This document shows positions 9,901 through 20,637 of a DNA stretch of 43,842 nt, in pieces. The stretch comes from Lojkania enalia. Taxonomy: Eukaryota; Ascomycota; Dothideomycetes; Pleosporales. Each line of letters starts with the position of its first letter. The first letter of the stretch is position 1. The notes under the pieces were generated by a model. That model was not told where the DNA came from. It did not search any database and worked only from the letters and a program-made list of their open reading frames with translations. The stretch is taken from NCBI GenBank assembly GCA_010094045.1, contig ML986847.1, forward strand, positions 1 to 43,842, read 5' to 3'. The position numbers and the translations under genes are program-made.

Positions 9901-12745
9901 ATTACCTAGAATAATAGAACTTATAAATTAGTTATAAGGAGCTAAGTAGTTTATAAAGTTTAATATAAGAGAGGGATACTACCGAATTCAGATAAATGAG
10001 GGCTATAAATGGAAAACGGTATTTAAGATAAGAGAAGGTCTTTTTAAATATTTAGTAATACTATTCGGACTTATAAATATACTAGTAACCTTCTAAGCGG
10101 TTATAAATAATATATTAAGGGAATACTTAGACGTATTTATAATAGTATATCTAGATAATATTCTAGTCTATATAGATAGATTGCTAAGAGAGTATAAGAA
10201 ATATGTTAGAAAAGTACTAGCGAAACTATAGGAGTATAAGTTACTTATAACTCTAGAGAAATACGAGTTTTATAAGATAGGAACAGGGTTCTTAGGGTTC
10301 TAGATATCTAGAGATAGTATTAAGATAGAATAAGAAAAGGTTAAAATAATACTAGAATAGCTAGTATCTATCTTAATTAAATAAGTTTAATCCTTTTTAG
10401 GCTTCGCGAATTTCTATAGAAAATTTATAAGCGGGTACTCTAGAGTAGTAGTACTCTTAATAGAGATTACTAAGAAAGAAAAAGGGTTTAAGTAGTAGGA
10501 AGTATAGTAAAAAGCCTTTAAAAAACTAAAAGCCTACTTTACCTTAGTATTAATGCTAAAGATGCTAGACCTAGAGAAGTAATTTTAAGTAGAAACTAAT
10601 ACTTTAGATAAAGTAATAGGCGCTTACTTAAGTTAGTAAGATAAAGATAGAAAGTAGAGGCTACAAGCCTACTTTTCCAGAAAATAAAACTAGAAGAACT
10701 CAACTATAACGTATACGACAAGGAACTATTAGTAATAGTTAAAGCGTTAAGAGAATAGCAAGTATACTTAGTAGGAACTAAATATCTATTTAAAGTCTAA
10801 ATAGATTATAAAAACCTTATATACTTTATAATAATAAAGAAACTTATAAGAAGATAAATATAATAGGCGGAGTAACTAGTAGACTATAACTTTAGAATAA
10901 CGTACTAGAAAGGGTTAGAAAATATAGCTGTAGATGTGCTAAGTTGTAGAGCTAACTATATAACTAAGGAAAAGTATAAAAGAGACGCGATCCTAAGAAA
11001 GAAATTAGATAGATCTCTTATATATAACTACCTACCAGTCGCCTAAGTTATAAAACTAACTATATTAAAGTAAACTTAGTAGTAGAAGTTAAGAAATATA
11101 TAGATAGTAGAGTAATATCTAATAAGTAGCGAAGAAGTAAAAGTAATTAAAAACGCAACTTAGAAACAACTATATATATACCCACATGTATAATAGTAGA
11201 TAATAAAAGAATTATATAAATTGCTAGAATAGAGATACTTAAAAGTAGTAGAAATAGAGCGAAGGATAAGGAAGGGTTTTACTCTTACCAATACAAGAAA
11301 AGAAGTATAAGATATATTCTATAAGTACTTAGAATACGGGAAGAATAAGACTATAAGATATAAACCTTATAGATTCTTATAACTATTAGAAGTACCTAAA
11401 AGACTATAGGAATAGATTATAATTAATTTCGTAACTAAGCTATTAGAATTAATAGAGCTAGGGTTAAGAAGAAGATATAATATAATTATAAATGTAGTAG
11501 ATTAGCTAATAAAGTGTAACGGCGCAGGCAAGACAATGGGTCCGAATGCGGCACGAATCCACTCAGAGGCATATGGGAGTGCGTGGGGGATTAGGGACCT
11601 GGGAATTCCATTGACACCTATAGGCCTTGTACGAAAGGATATAGAAGAACTACCAAGCTACTTATGAGGGAGTGTGCAACTATATACGGAAGGGAAAAGG
11701 GGCAAAACCGGGGGTAGGATAAGATAAGCGAAAAGCTTTGGGATAAGGTTGTATATGAAGCTTTTCGTGGAACGATTTCTTTGCATCGTTACATAAAGTA
11801 TACGTACTTTAGACTAGTATTAAAGATAATAATAGTACCTAACCTAGTATATAAATTATTATATATAGTATTTATAGAGTATAGAGTTCTAAAGTATATT
11901 ACTTTAGATAGAAATAAGTTGTTTACATCTAAATACTAGTAAAGATAGATAGAAAAGATAAGAATCTAATAATAGATATCTACTAGTTTCTACTTATAGA
12001 TAAACGGTTAAATAGAATAAGTTAACTAGAACTTAGAAATATATTTAAGGATATACGTTAATAAATAATAAAATAATTAGGTTAAACTATTACCTATAGT
12101 ATAGATAGCCTATAATAGAATAACCTAAAGTACTATAGAGACTATACTTTTTAAAGCTAACTATAGACAGAAAGCTATTATATATTAGGAATAGAATAAG
12201 AAGAGATCTCTAGTTCTATTAGTAGACTAGAAAGCTAAAGAAATAAAGAAAGTCTACAATTAACTTAAGGAAAAGATTTAGTTAAGAAACTTTAGAATAG
12301 TAGAATAGGCTAATAAGTTAAAGATTAAGGGACTAACTTTTAAAGAGAGGGGTAAAGTTTTCCTATTAACAAAAAACTTAAAGACTAAGAAACCTACGAA
12401 AAAGTTAGATTATAAAAGAATAGGACTATTTCTAATTAAAGAATAGGTTAGACCTATAAATTTTAAACTAAAGCTACTAAGTAATATAAAAATATACCCG
12501 GTATTTTATAAGTTAAAACTAGAACTAGTACTAGATAATATACTACTATAAGAAACTATTAATATAGAACTAGAATAGGAATATAAAGTAGAGTATATAC
12601 TAGTAAGAAAGTAGTTTAGACGTTAGTAGAAGTATCTAGTAAAGTAGGAAGGATATCTATAGGAGGAAAGTTTATAGAAACTAGTATAGAACCTAACTAA
12701 CTATACTATAAAGCTAAAAGAGTTTTACTAGAAGGCTAGAATAAT
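7000..12745 (+). pseudogene. Chr-539 copy 1 gag-pol relic
   Basis: Domains readable in order: gag around 7,400-7,620 (GIFYKGFKDKVKDNLA); a zinc-knuckle relic near 7,800 (GHYTKEYPN, with Cys codons changed to Tyr); aspartic protease near 9,090 (LLNSRA for LLDSGA); reverse transcriptase about 9,640-10,400 with [18 protein letters not shown] and the active site now YLDN at about 10,148; RNase H about 10,530-10,990; integrase with its zinc region near 11,340 and the first catalytic segment before the solo LTR at 11,515, continuing at 11,794; the C-terminal GPF segment near 12,425; and a chromodomain about 12,570-12,745 (KYLVK.EGYL.EES). Loss of protease, polymerase and zinc residues plus many TAA/TAG stops make it inactive. 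Confidence 0.88.
11515..11793 (-). repeat. Chr-279 solo LTR, nearly un-RIPed
   Basis: A 279-bp solo LTR, minus orientation (plus strand starts TGTAACGGCG, ends ATCGTTACA), flanked by a perfect 5-bp duplication TAAAG (11,510-11,514 and 11,794-11,798). Its normal base composition contrasts sharply with the AT-rich integrase sequence on both sides. It left a target duplication and no internal sequence, as expected after LTR-LTR recombination of a full insertion. Confidence 0.93.
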
Positions 12746-12814
12746 AGGTTATTAAGTAAAGTCTAGTTAGGAAGTAATAGTAGTAGTAATATAAAAGAAG
12801 CCTCTTACGCAAAA

Positions 12815-13390
12815 CTTAGAACGATAGTAGAAGGTACTTTAGACCTAGCAGACCTCCTCTTCTCTTCTTCTAACTTCTCTTACTCTTCTATCGACTTTAC
12901 CTCTCGTTTTCTAAGATCTAAACTATACTCCTCTAGAGAACGGATACACTTCTTAGCGCGCTCTAGACGAGAAAAAACTACTTAATAGTAATACGCAGAT
13001 TTCTTAAGATAGTAAATCTCCTCTTTCTTAGTAGCTATAAAATCTTAATAGATAGAGGTAGACTTCTTATAAGCCTTTAATATATTTACTAGGAAACGGC
13101 GAAGAGTACCCTCGGTTAAAGAAAGATTGTAAGATAAACTCTAAGAAAAATATTCTCTATATATAGAAGAAAGAGTAGTATTATTATAATAGTTACGGTT
13201 CGTAGACTAATAGTTTAAACAATAGTAAGATGGATCTATTATAACGCCTAGAGAAAGAATTAAGTAACTAGTATAATAGTTATAGGCAGAAGTATTTTCG
13301 CGTTAAATCTTTAGTATAGTAGAAAGAGAAAAGGAAGAAGAATAGGGTTATACTCGCGAGTCGAGTAGGACCTACTAGAATATAAAAAGT
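12815..13390 (-). pseudogene. Antisense accessory reading frame of Chr-539 copy 1
   Basis: Opposite to gag-pol, between the chromodomain and the 3' LTR, one frame runs about 190 codons with only a handful of TAA/TAG stops, all explicable from Gln. Order of features: a Ser/Thr/Tyr-rich N-terminal half; a middle segment (TEGTLRRFLVNILKAYKKST); and a strongly charged helical C-terminus (RLERAKKCIRSLEEYSLDL, then REVKSIEE and EKLEEEKRRS) that looks like a coiled coil. The second Chr-539 copy preserves the same frame at 21,895-22,470. Function and origin are unknown; no transposase or gag motif is evident. The start codon is not determined. Confidence 0.55.
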
Positions 13391-13558
13391 ACTAACTCCG
13401 GAACGGAAAAATATAGATGTAGTACTGTAGTATACCTATATAGAATATGTTAGAAGCTAGAATAAGCTACTAGAAATAGTAGAATACTATACCTAAACGG
13501 AATAGATAAGGTAATAGATTAGAAAGCTTCGGGATAAACCTATAGAGGGGGGAGTAGG

Positions 13559-14097
13559 TATTATAAATATAGAACGCTAAGAGGTACCGCTTCTATAGCT
13601 AGAGCTTAATCTAATATTAGCTACCGAACGGGTTAACTTGGACGAGAACTAATAAGGTAATAATAGGTAGAAGTATATTAAGGACTAGTTATTAGATAGT
13701 AAGTAGTAGAACTATAGAAACTAGGGAGATAATTAATTAGATAATAAAGTATAGTACAACCTATATATATAATAATAGTAGAAGTATTAGGTATAGTAGG
13801 TTAGACCTAACAGACCTAATAGACCTAATAAGCTAGGTTTAGTAGTCTTAGACCTAACTATATAAAATAGAGGATTTCTTTAGTAGATTAGGTCTTATAT
13901 AGTTATTCTCGTAGATTTATTTTATTACTCTATTAGACTTCTAAATATACTTATTATATTTGAAGAACCGGCGAATCTAATACTCTCTCTTTACTAAAGC
14001 TACTACTTCTAACCAACCTAATATAAATAAGGCTCTAGTGCGTATACGACTGCAACGGCGGTTATTATATATACTAGTAGTATATAGGTTAGTAATA
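13559..14097 (+). repeat. Chr-539 copy 1, 3' LTR
   Basis: 539-bp direct repeat of 6,341-6,879, ending in the RIP form of TAACA and followed by the ATATA target duplication. Confidence 0.9.
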
Positions 14098-14102
14098 ATA
14101 TA

Positions 14103-14166
14103 CTCTTATATACCTCTAAGTAGATTTGTACTATATTTAGACCTATTATCTTATCTATACTATTAT
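14103..14166 (+). repeat. Chr-279 3' LTR, second segment
   Basis: Last 64 bp of the Chr-279 LTR interrupted at 6,340. It matches the corresponding ends of the LTRs at 16,150-16,423 and 19,926-20,204. The next five bases (GATAA) could be the RIP form of the GGTAG at 6,122-6,126, but that lies inside the polypurine tract, so I do not treat it as a target duplication. Confidence 0.8.
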
Positions 14167-14414
14167 AGATAAAGTATAAATAGCTTTCTTAATAGCCTAT
14201 ATCGCTATATTCTCTCTTTAAAACTTATAGCTAGTTTAAAAGTAAGAAATTACCCTATAAAAAGCTTATAAAATCTGGAGCTATATAAATCTAGATAATA
14301 TAAAGCAGCTATTTAAGACTATTAATAGCTTAAAGCTTAAAAATACTAAGAAGTTTAATTGTAAAATATACTATAAGGTAAAGAGTTATTAATAAATCTT
14401 TTATACTCTATAAT

Positions 14415-15800
14415 TGTTACGGAATTAGCTTCTACCCGATTCTATACTACTTCACCTATTATATATAGACCCGAACCCCTAATATATATATATATAACCT
14501 AATATCTATCTTCTTCCTCTCTTTATCTAGACGTTTTAAACTATTATAGTAGTAGTATATTAGTTATCTATATAGCTTAATCTAATACTTATTTATCTAG
14601 CGTTAATAATCTGATATATATTACTATAATATTACGTCTAGATCTTTAATTAGGCGCTAGGGTCTAATTTAAGTATATTCCTAGACGCTTATAATAATAC
14701 TATACTAAACTAATCTAATTTCTAGTATAGTACTACTATATAATAATAACCGGTTATACTAATATACCTACGACCTAACCTAATCCCTAGTATAGTACTA
14801 CTATACGATAATAAGTAATCGCGCTAATACGCCTATAATCTAACCTAATCTCTAGTATAGTACTACTATATAAACCGAACTAACCTAATCCCTAGTATAA
14901 TACTATTATATAATAATAACTAATCGCGCTAATACGCCTGTAATCTAACCTAATCCCTAATATAATACTATTATTAACTATTAGTCGCGCTAATATATAT
15001 ATAACCGACCTAATCTCTAATATAATACTACTATTAACTACTAGTTACGCTGATATATATACAACCGACCTAATTTCTAGTATAATACTATTATATAATA
15101 ATAACTAATCGCGCTAATATACCTATAATTAAATCTAACCTCTAGTATAGTACTACTATATAATAATAATAGACTACGCTAATATACCTATAATATAGCT
15201 TAAATCTTCTAAATTTAGCCTAGATTCTATAAATTCCCGCTAAATCCTAGAAAATTTTTTAGGGGGAGCTAGAGTAGAGGTATAGACTAAAGAGCTGCTA
15301 TAAAGAGTGTTCTAGAGTATTGTAAGATAGACTATTAAGGTAAAATAAGTAGAGATATACGTTTCTAGTCTAAATAAAGGCTAGAGTATAGATAAATAAT
15401 AGAAGCCTAGCTTTACTAGAAGGCGATAAGTTAGTAATATGCGGTTTAGCGAGGAGGCTTCTATAGATAGCATTTATAGAAGCGAAGCCTAAGTAGAGGC
15501 TAGAGCTAAAGTAATAAGCTGGAATTTTCCTACTCTTTTCTCCCCTTTATACTCTCGCAGGAGCTCGACGATAGAAGAGGTACTATTATAGAATCAGCTT
15601 CTACCCGATCCTGTGCTACCTCGCCTATTATATATAGACCCGAACCCCTGATATATATATATATAACCTAATATCTATCTTCTTTCTCTTTTTATCTAGA
15701 TATCTTAAACTATTATAGCAGTAGTACGTTAGTTATCTATATAGCTTAATCTAATACTTATTTATCTAGCGTTAATAATCTAATACGCGTCGCTATAATA
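14415..15800 (+). mobile_element. Small non-coding LTR element with internal minisatellite
   Basis: A 1,386-bp element with two 217-bp LTRs (14,415-14,631 and 15,584-15,800) and a perfect 5-bp target duplication ATAAT (14,410-14,414 and 15,801-15,805). The left LTR starts TGTTACGG; the right starts TATTATAG, its RIP form. A TATATATAGACC box lies in each LTR. A purine run (ATAGAAGAGG) precedes the right LTR as a likely polypurine tract. The 952-bp interior has no gag or pol and is half minisatellite. This suits a terminal-repeat retrotransposon in miniature (TRIM-like), dependent on another element's enzymes. Strand is assigned from the polypurine tract. Confidence 0.85.
14707..15195. repeat. 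Minisatellite inside the small LTR element
   Basis: Eight imperfect copies of a roughly 60-bp unit starting with a CCTAATCCCTAGTATAGTAC-like block, beginning near 14,711, 14,774, 14,841, 14,881, 14,946, 15,004, 15,064 and 15,129. Unit length varies from about 40 to 67 bp because a CGCGCTAATACGCCTATAA-like part is missing or altered in some units. Confidence 0.8.
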
Positions 15801-16149
15801 ATAATATTAAACTTAGTAAATATTTAATATTATATATCTCGATATTATTAACTATATTTTACTACTAAATTCTAATAGAAAATAATACTAACTACTTCTT
15901 ATAGACGATTTTATATACTATTAATAAATCTATTTTATTAAATCTTGTATAGAAATTACTTAAATACTACTTAATTTTAATAGAATAGTTACTATCTAGT
16001 ATAATAAGATTATTAAGGTCTATTATCTTAATAATAATAAATACTTTATTAATTAGGCAACTATTAAGTATTTTAAAAAGTAGAGAATATAATTATAGCC
16101 TTTAATACTATATATAGTATATTAGAATAGTATTACTAAGGCTAGTAAT

Positions 16150-16423
16150 TATAATAATACGAAGAAATTGTTCTACGAAAAGTTTTATATATAATCTTAT
16201 CCTAAAGCTTTTTACTTATCTTACCTCTAACTCTACCCCTTTTCCTATCTATATATAGTTATATACTCCCTTATAAGTAGTTTAGTAGTTCTTCTATATC
16301 TTTTTATATAAGGCTTATAAGTATTAATAGAATTTTTAGGTCCCTAAACTCCTATATACTTTTATATACCTCTAAGTAGATTTATACTATATTTAGACCG
16401 ATTATCTTACCTATGCTTTTATA
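16150..16423 (+). repeat. Chr-279 copy 2, 5' LTR
   Basis: About 274 bp, starting TATAATAATACGAAG, the exact RIP form of TGTAACGATGCGAAG, and ending in a RIP form of GCCGTTACA. It aligns along its whole length with 19,926-20,204. Confidence 0.85.
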
Positions 16424-17099
16424 TTATATAGAAGAACTTAATACTACTAGTAATAGCCTCTTTAATAATATTATATCGATTATTTATTTAACTATATTTA
16501 AGTCTAAAATATACCCGATTTAGTTTAAATTATAATACTTATATACTATTATATTAAATTATTTAGTTACCTAAATAAGATTTTAAAAACCTTCTATTAA
16601 CTAAAATCTTTAGGTTTAGAACTTTCTATCTCCTATAATTAAGATTGCCTTTAGAAAAGCCGCGTAGAGTATATCTAGGTAGAAACTCGGAAACTACTAA
16701 TAACCTATTAGAATTGGAAGTAACTGTTAATATCTAACTATAATTTACCTTCTAATTCTTATACTAGAATTAATATACGCGTAAGTTATAGTAAAAGTAA
16801 ACTTCTATCTACGTATATAGAACAACTATTACTTCTTATAGGGGGCCTTATAATAAGCGGACCCTTCTCTATAAGGCCTATAGTAAAGAACCTATCTAAT
16901 TCGAAGGGAAATTAGAGTAAACTAACCCTTAAAAAATAAATTGTAATTTTATAAGAGAAGATTATATACTTAATATAATAGAAAACTATTAGTTTTAATT
17001 AACCTCTATAAACCACCGAATTAGTACTAATAATATACTAAGAAACTTTTATAACTCCCCTAGTAAGAAACTTTTAAACTACGCTTAAGCCCCCTTAAA

Positions 17100-19925
17100 C
17101 TTACCTTACTAAATATATACCTAAGATTAAAAGCTTTATAAACAGCAGCAAACTTATATTTAAATAATAGTAAGCCTTAATTCTAGACTAACTTAAGATT
17201 AATATAGATTACTATTAAATAGAGTATATACGTATAGTATTAGTATAAGAATATACCTCTAATACTATAAAAGAGTATTTAGAGCTAAAATATCTAGCTA
17301 AATCGGACTAGTATTAGTTTAAGAATATTAAAGAAATGATTTTACTTCTACAATCGTATTTTATTATAGATAATAAAGAGATAGAGGTATAATAGACGTT
17401 TTAGGTCTTAAAGATAAATAAGAGAGAAGTATTCTCAACTTTTAAAGCTTACTTTATTAGTATAGCTATTAGAGGATCTATATCCTAATCTGAGTAGTTC
17501 TTCTATCTATAAGATAAGATCCTCTCCAGCTTAAAGATATTAAACCTTAGCTTTAAGCTTATATAGAAAAGCTTTTTTAATACTATAGTCGCTTACTTAA
17601 TAGCTTATAATATAGAAAAGAAGAGTATTCTTAACCTTTTAGAATAAAATGTTAGCTTATAGGTTACAGCTAAAATAAATTTAGATTAGTACTAGAAGAT
17701 TTTTAAGAGTTTATCTAAAATAACCTATAATCTAATACTACCCTAATCTACTCTAGTATTAATACTTTATTCTATTATAATCGCTCTCTAATAAACTAGT
17801 AAAACTTTTATACTTAAAAGATATATAACTCTAAATAATTACTATAACTATAGTAAACTAGAATACTTTATAAACGAATATATAGTTTTTAGAATATAAG
17901 AAATATAGGTTAAATAAGAGAAGATTAAGAAAGAAGAGTTTTTAAATATAAATAAGTACTACCTAGATAGTTCTTAGGTAGAAAATAGAGACGTTTAAGA
18001 AAACTTTCTATCTTAGACTTAAATAAATACAACTTATTAAATATTAATTTATTATATATATTTGGAGGAAAGTACTTCTAAATTTCTATTATTCTATATT
18101 TAAAAGGTGTTAGTATATAACTAAATACTCTTATTAATACAAGCACCTAAAGCTTTCTATTTTTTAATTCTATAATAGCTAGATTACTCTCCTAAGCTCT
18201 ATATATATTAATATAGTACTTACCCTTTAAAATTACTATTAAAGGTTTTTAGAACCGAATCTAAACTCTATTTAATTAGTATATCTACTTATATCTACAA
18301 ATTAATAGGAGAACTATCTAAAACTACCTATTTATTATTATAGATCTAAGTATTTAGAATTATATTACTAGTATTAAATAGTTATATTATTTTTAACTCC
18401 AGCTAGATATAGATAAAAATTAGATTATATAGCCCTCTAAGTATCCTACTACTTATAATTCTTTACCTCCTCTTCTTATATAATTAACTTAACTAGTATA
18501 TAATAAGGAGGTAGAGCTAGATATTTAGTAATACGACGCTTTATAGGAAAAGAACTAGTATTAATAGTCCTATAGTCTAATTATCTATTATATTAAAGGT
18601 CTATTAAAACTATTAAAACTATATTAATCTTTTATAGTCTATAGTTTAAATAAGCTTAGAGCTCTTATACACCCGTATATAATAAAGTCTAAATCCGATC
18701 CGAAGAAAATCCGTTCTTCTATTATTACTCTTATCTTAGCTAATACTTTCTACTTTAATATAAAGAGAAAAGAGAATAAGTTTTTCTCTATATCTTTATA
18801 CGAAATTGAGTAGCTGATTAAAGATAAGTAAGCTTTAAAGCTAGAAGATAAGGCTAAAAATAAAGTACTAGTAAATCTCCGATTACTATTCGAATACTAT
18901 AGATATTAGGATATATTTAGTAAAACTGCAGCTTATTAATTACTAGAATACTACTCTTATAATTATAAGATTATCCTTATAAAACTCCTCTCTAATAGTT
19001 ACAGCCTATTATATAAGTAGAATGTTAAGGAGCTAGAGGTAACTAAGAAATATATTATAGATAATCTACGGTATAGGTATATTAAGTAGAGTTAAAGCCC
19101 TTTTATATCTCTAATCTTTTATATTTGTAAACTTAATAGCAACCTATATATCTATATAAATTATCGTAAACTTAATACTCTTATTTATAAGAATATATAT
19201 CTAATACTATATATAGATAAACTTCTATCTAGACCTACTAAAATAGTAATCTTTACTAAGTTTAATATTTATATAGCCTTTTATAAGATTAGAATAGACT
19301 CTAGTTCTAAAGAATATACTACCTTTTAGACTTAATATAGAACCTATAAGTATAAAGTTCTACCTTTTAGATTATATAATAGTCTAGTAACTTACTAGTA
19401 CTATATAAATAACGTACTAATTAACTACCTAGATAACTTCTATATTACTTACTTAAATAATATTTTTATCTACTTTAAAGACGAGGTAATATATACTATT
19501 TATATTAAGAAAGTTTTTAAGAGATTATATTAAGTAGAGTTATAAGTTAATATTAAGAAAATCGAATTCTATATTACCCGAACTAAATATCTTAACTATA
19601 TTCTCTTAAATAAAAGCCTTAAGGTTAATTTAAAGAAGGTAGAAGTACTATATAACTAGTAGCTATCTACTACTATAATAAGTATAAAATCCTTCTTAGG
19701 TTTTACTAGATTCTATTAATAGTTCGTACTAGAATTCTTATATATTATAAAGTTAATTATCGTATTATAAAGCTTTATAACCTCTTTTATATAGACTTTA
19801 GAATATAATATTATCTTTAAGAAATTAAAGTCAGCTCTATTAAGTATATTTATACTCTACTACTTTAACCCTATGTTAGAAATAAAAATAGAAACTAATA
19901 TCTCTAATAGAGTAGTTATAAGAGT
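17100..19925 (+). pseudogene. Chr-279 copy 2 gag-pol relic (to RNase H start)
   Basis: Gag about 17,300-17,830 ends in a zinc knuckle near 17,835 (NNYYNYSKLEYFINEYI, where the Tyr and Leu residues stand for the Cys and Pro of a CCHC knuckle). Reverse transcriptase about 18,890-19,640 shows YKIILIKLLSNSYSLLY, the KLN-type fingers motif (INYRKLNTL), a palm segment (FTKFNIYIAFYKIRI) and the active site changed to YLNN near 19,450. RNase H begins near 19,860 (LEIKIETNISNRVV) and is cut by the next LTR. In-frame TAA/TAG and D-to-N, G-to-R/S changes are the RIP pattern. Confidence 0.85.
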
Positions 19926-20637
19926 TGTAACGATGCAAAGAAATCGTTCCACGAAAAGCTTTATATACAACCTTATCCCAAAGCTTTTCGCTTATCTTAT
20001 CCTACCCCTAGTTCTACCCCTTTTCCCTTCCGTATATAGTTATATACTCCCTTATAAGTAGCTTAGTAGTTCTTCTATATCCTTTCGTATAAGGCCTATA
20101 GGTGTTAATAGAATTCCTAGGTTCTTGAACCCCTACGTACTCCTATATACTTCTAAGTAGATTCGTACCGTATTTAGACCTATTATCTTACCTACGCTAT
20201 TATATTATATAGAAGAACTTAATACTACTAGTAACGGCCTCTTTAATAATATCGCATCGATTATTTATTTAACTATATCTAAGTCTAAAATATACCCGAT
20301 TTAGTTTAGATTATAATACTTATATACCGTTATATTAAATTATTTAGTTATCTAGACAAAATCTTAGAGACCTTTTATTAACTGAAGCCTTTAGATTTAG
20401 AACTTTCTATCCTCTATAATTAGGATTGCCTTTGGAAAAGCTGTATAGAGTATACCTAGGTAGAAACTCGGAGACTATTAATAACCTATCAGAATCAGAG
20501 GTAACCGCCGATATCTAACTATAATTCACCTTCTAATTCCTATACTAGAATCGATATACGCGTAAGTTATAGTAAGAGTAAGCTTCTATCTACGCGTATA
20601 GAACAACTATTACCTCTTATAGGGGGCCCTACAACAG
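19926..20637 (+). mobile_element. Chr-279 copy 3: 5' LTR plus leader, truncated
   Basis: A 279-bp LTR (19,926-20,204), less RIP-altered than copy 2 (starts TGTAACGATGC), followed by the same leader as copy 2 for about 430 bp. At 20,637/20,638 the sequence switches abruptly to the inside of a pogo-A copy, so everything 3' is missing. It lies within the RNase H of copy 2, same orientation: a same-family nested insertion followed by deletion, or recombination between copies. Confidence 0.8.

Larger units (their letters stand above)
6341..14097 (+). mobile_element. Chr-539 Ty3/gypsy chromovirus, full-length copy 1
   Basis: A complete 7,757-bp LTR retrotransposon. Both LTRs are 539 bp (6,341-6,879 and 13,559-14,097). 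They begin TATTA and end TAATA, the RIP form of TGTTA...TAACA. The 5-bp target duplication ATATA is perfect (6,336-6,340 and 14,098-14,102). Between the LTRs are gag, a zinc knuckle, protease, reverse transcriptase, RNase H, integrase, a chromodomain, then an antisense frame. A 279-bp solo LTR of the other family sits in the integrase core. Without it the element is about 7.47 kb. All reading frames are destroyed by RIP-type stops. Confidence 0.92.
2290..14166 (+). mobile_element. Chr-279 Ty3/gypsy chromovirus, 3' part (copy 1), interrupted
   Basis: This is the 3' part of a Ty3/gypsy chromovirus. In order on the plus strand it holds the end of the integrase (about 2,290-2,900), a chromodomain split by pogo-A, a 3' non-pol region with an antisense reading frame, a G-rich polypurine tract, and a 3' LTR (6,127-6,340 plus 14,103-14,166) split by the full Chr-539 element. 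With inserts removed, the 3' LTR is 278 bp and begins and ends like the other 279-bp LTRs once C-to-T and G-to-A changes are allowed. The 5' half is missing left of about 2,290, next to the telomere-like repeat. Confidence 0.75.
14167..16149 (+). pseudogene. Ty1/copia pol relic (GAG-pre-integrase and integrase), interrupted
   Basis: Two pieces, 14,167-14,414 and 15,801-16,149, read as consecutive parts of a copia-type polyprotein once the element between them is removed. The first has a GAG-pre-integrase-like stretch (INLDNIKQLFKTINSLKLK, then KIYYKVKSY). The second has the end of the integrase core (NNKYFINQATIKYFK, then a RIP-altered counterpart of the copia PYTPHQNG motif). Stops are RIP-type. 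No copia reverse transcriptase is seen in the window. The relic is bounded on both sides by Chr-279 LTRs. Confidence 0.55.
16150..19925 (+). mobile_element. Chr-279 chromovirus, 5' part (copy 2)
   Basis: Starts with a RIP-altered LTR (16,150-16,423) followed by the untranslated leader (from TTATATAGAAGAAC), gag, zinc knuckle, protease region and reverse transcriptase. It stops at the beginning of RNase H (near 19,860-19,925), where another Chr-279 LTR in the same orientation begins. RNase H, integrase, chromodomain and 3' LTR are absent. The same LTR-leader junction recurs at 20,204/20,205, so that LTR starts another copy and is not this copy's 3' LTR. Confidence 0.8.

Noticed and set aside
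16150..20204. Reading 16,150-16,423 and 19,926-20,204 as the two LTRs of one element
   Set aside because: The second LTR is followed by the same 5' leader as the first and cuts RNase H, so it begins another copy.
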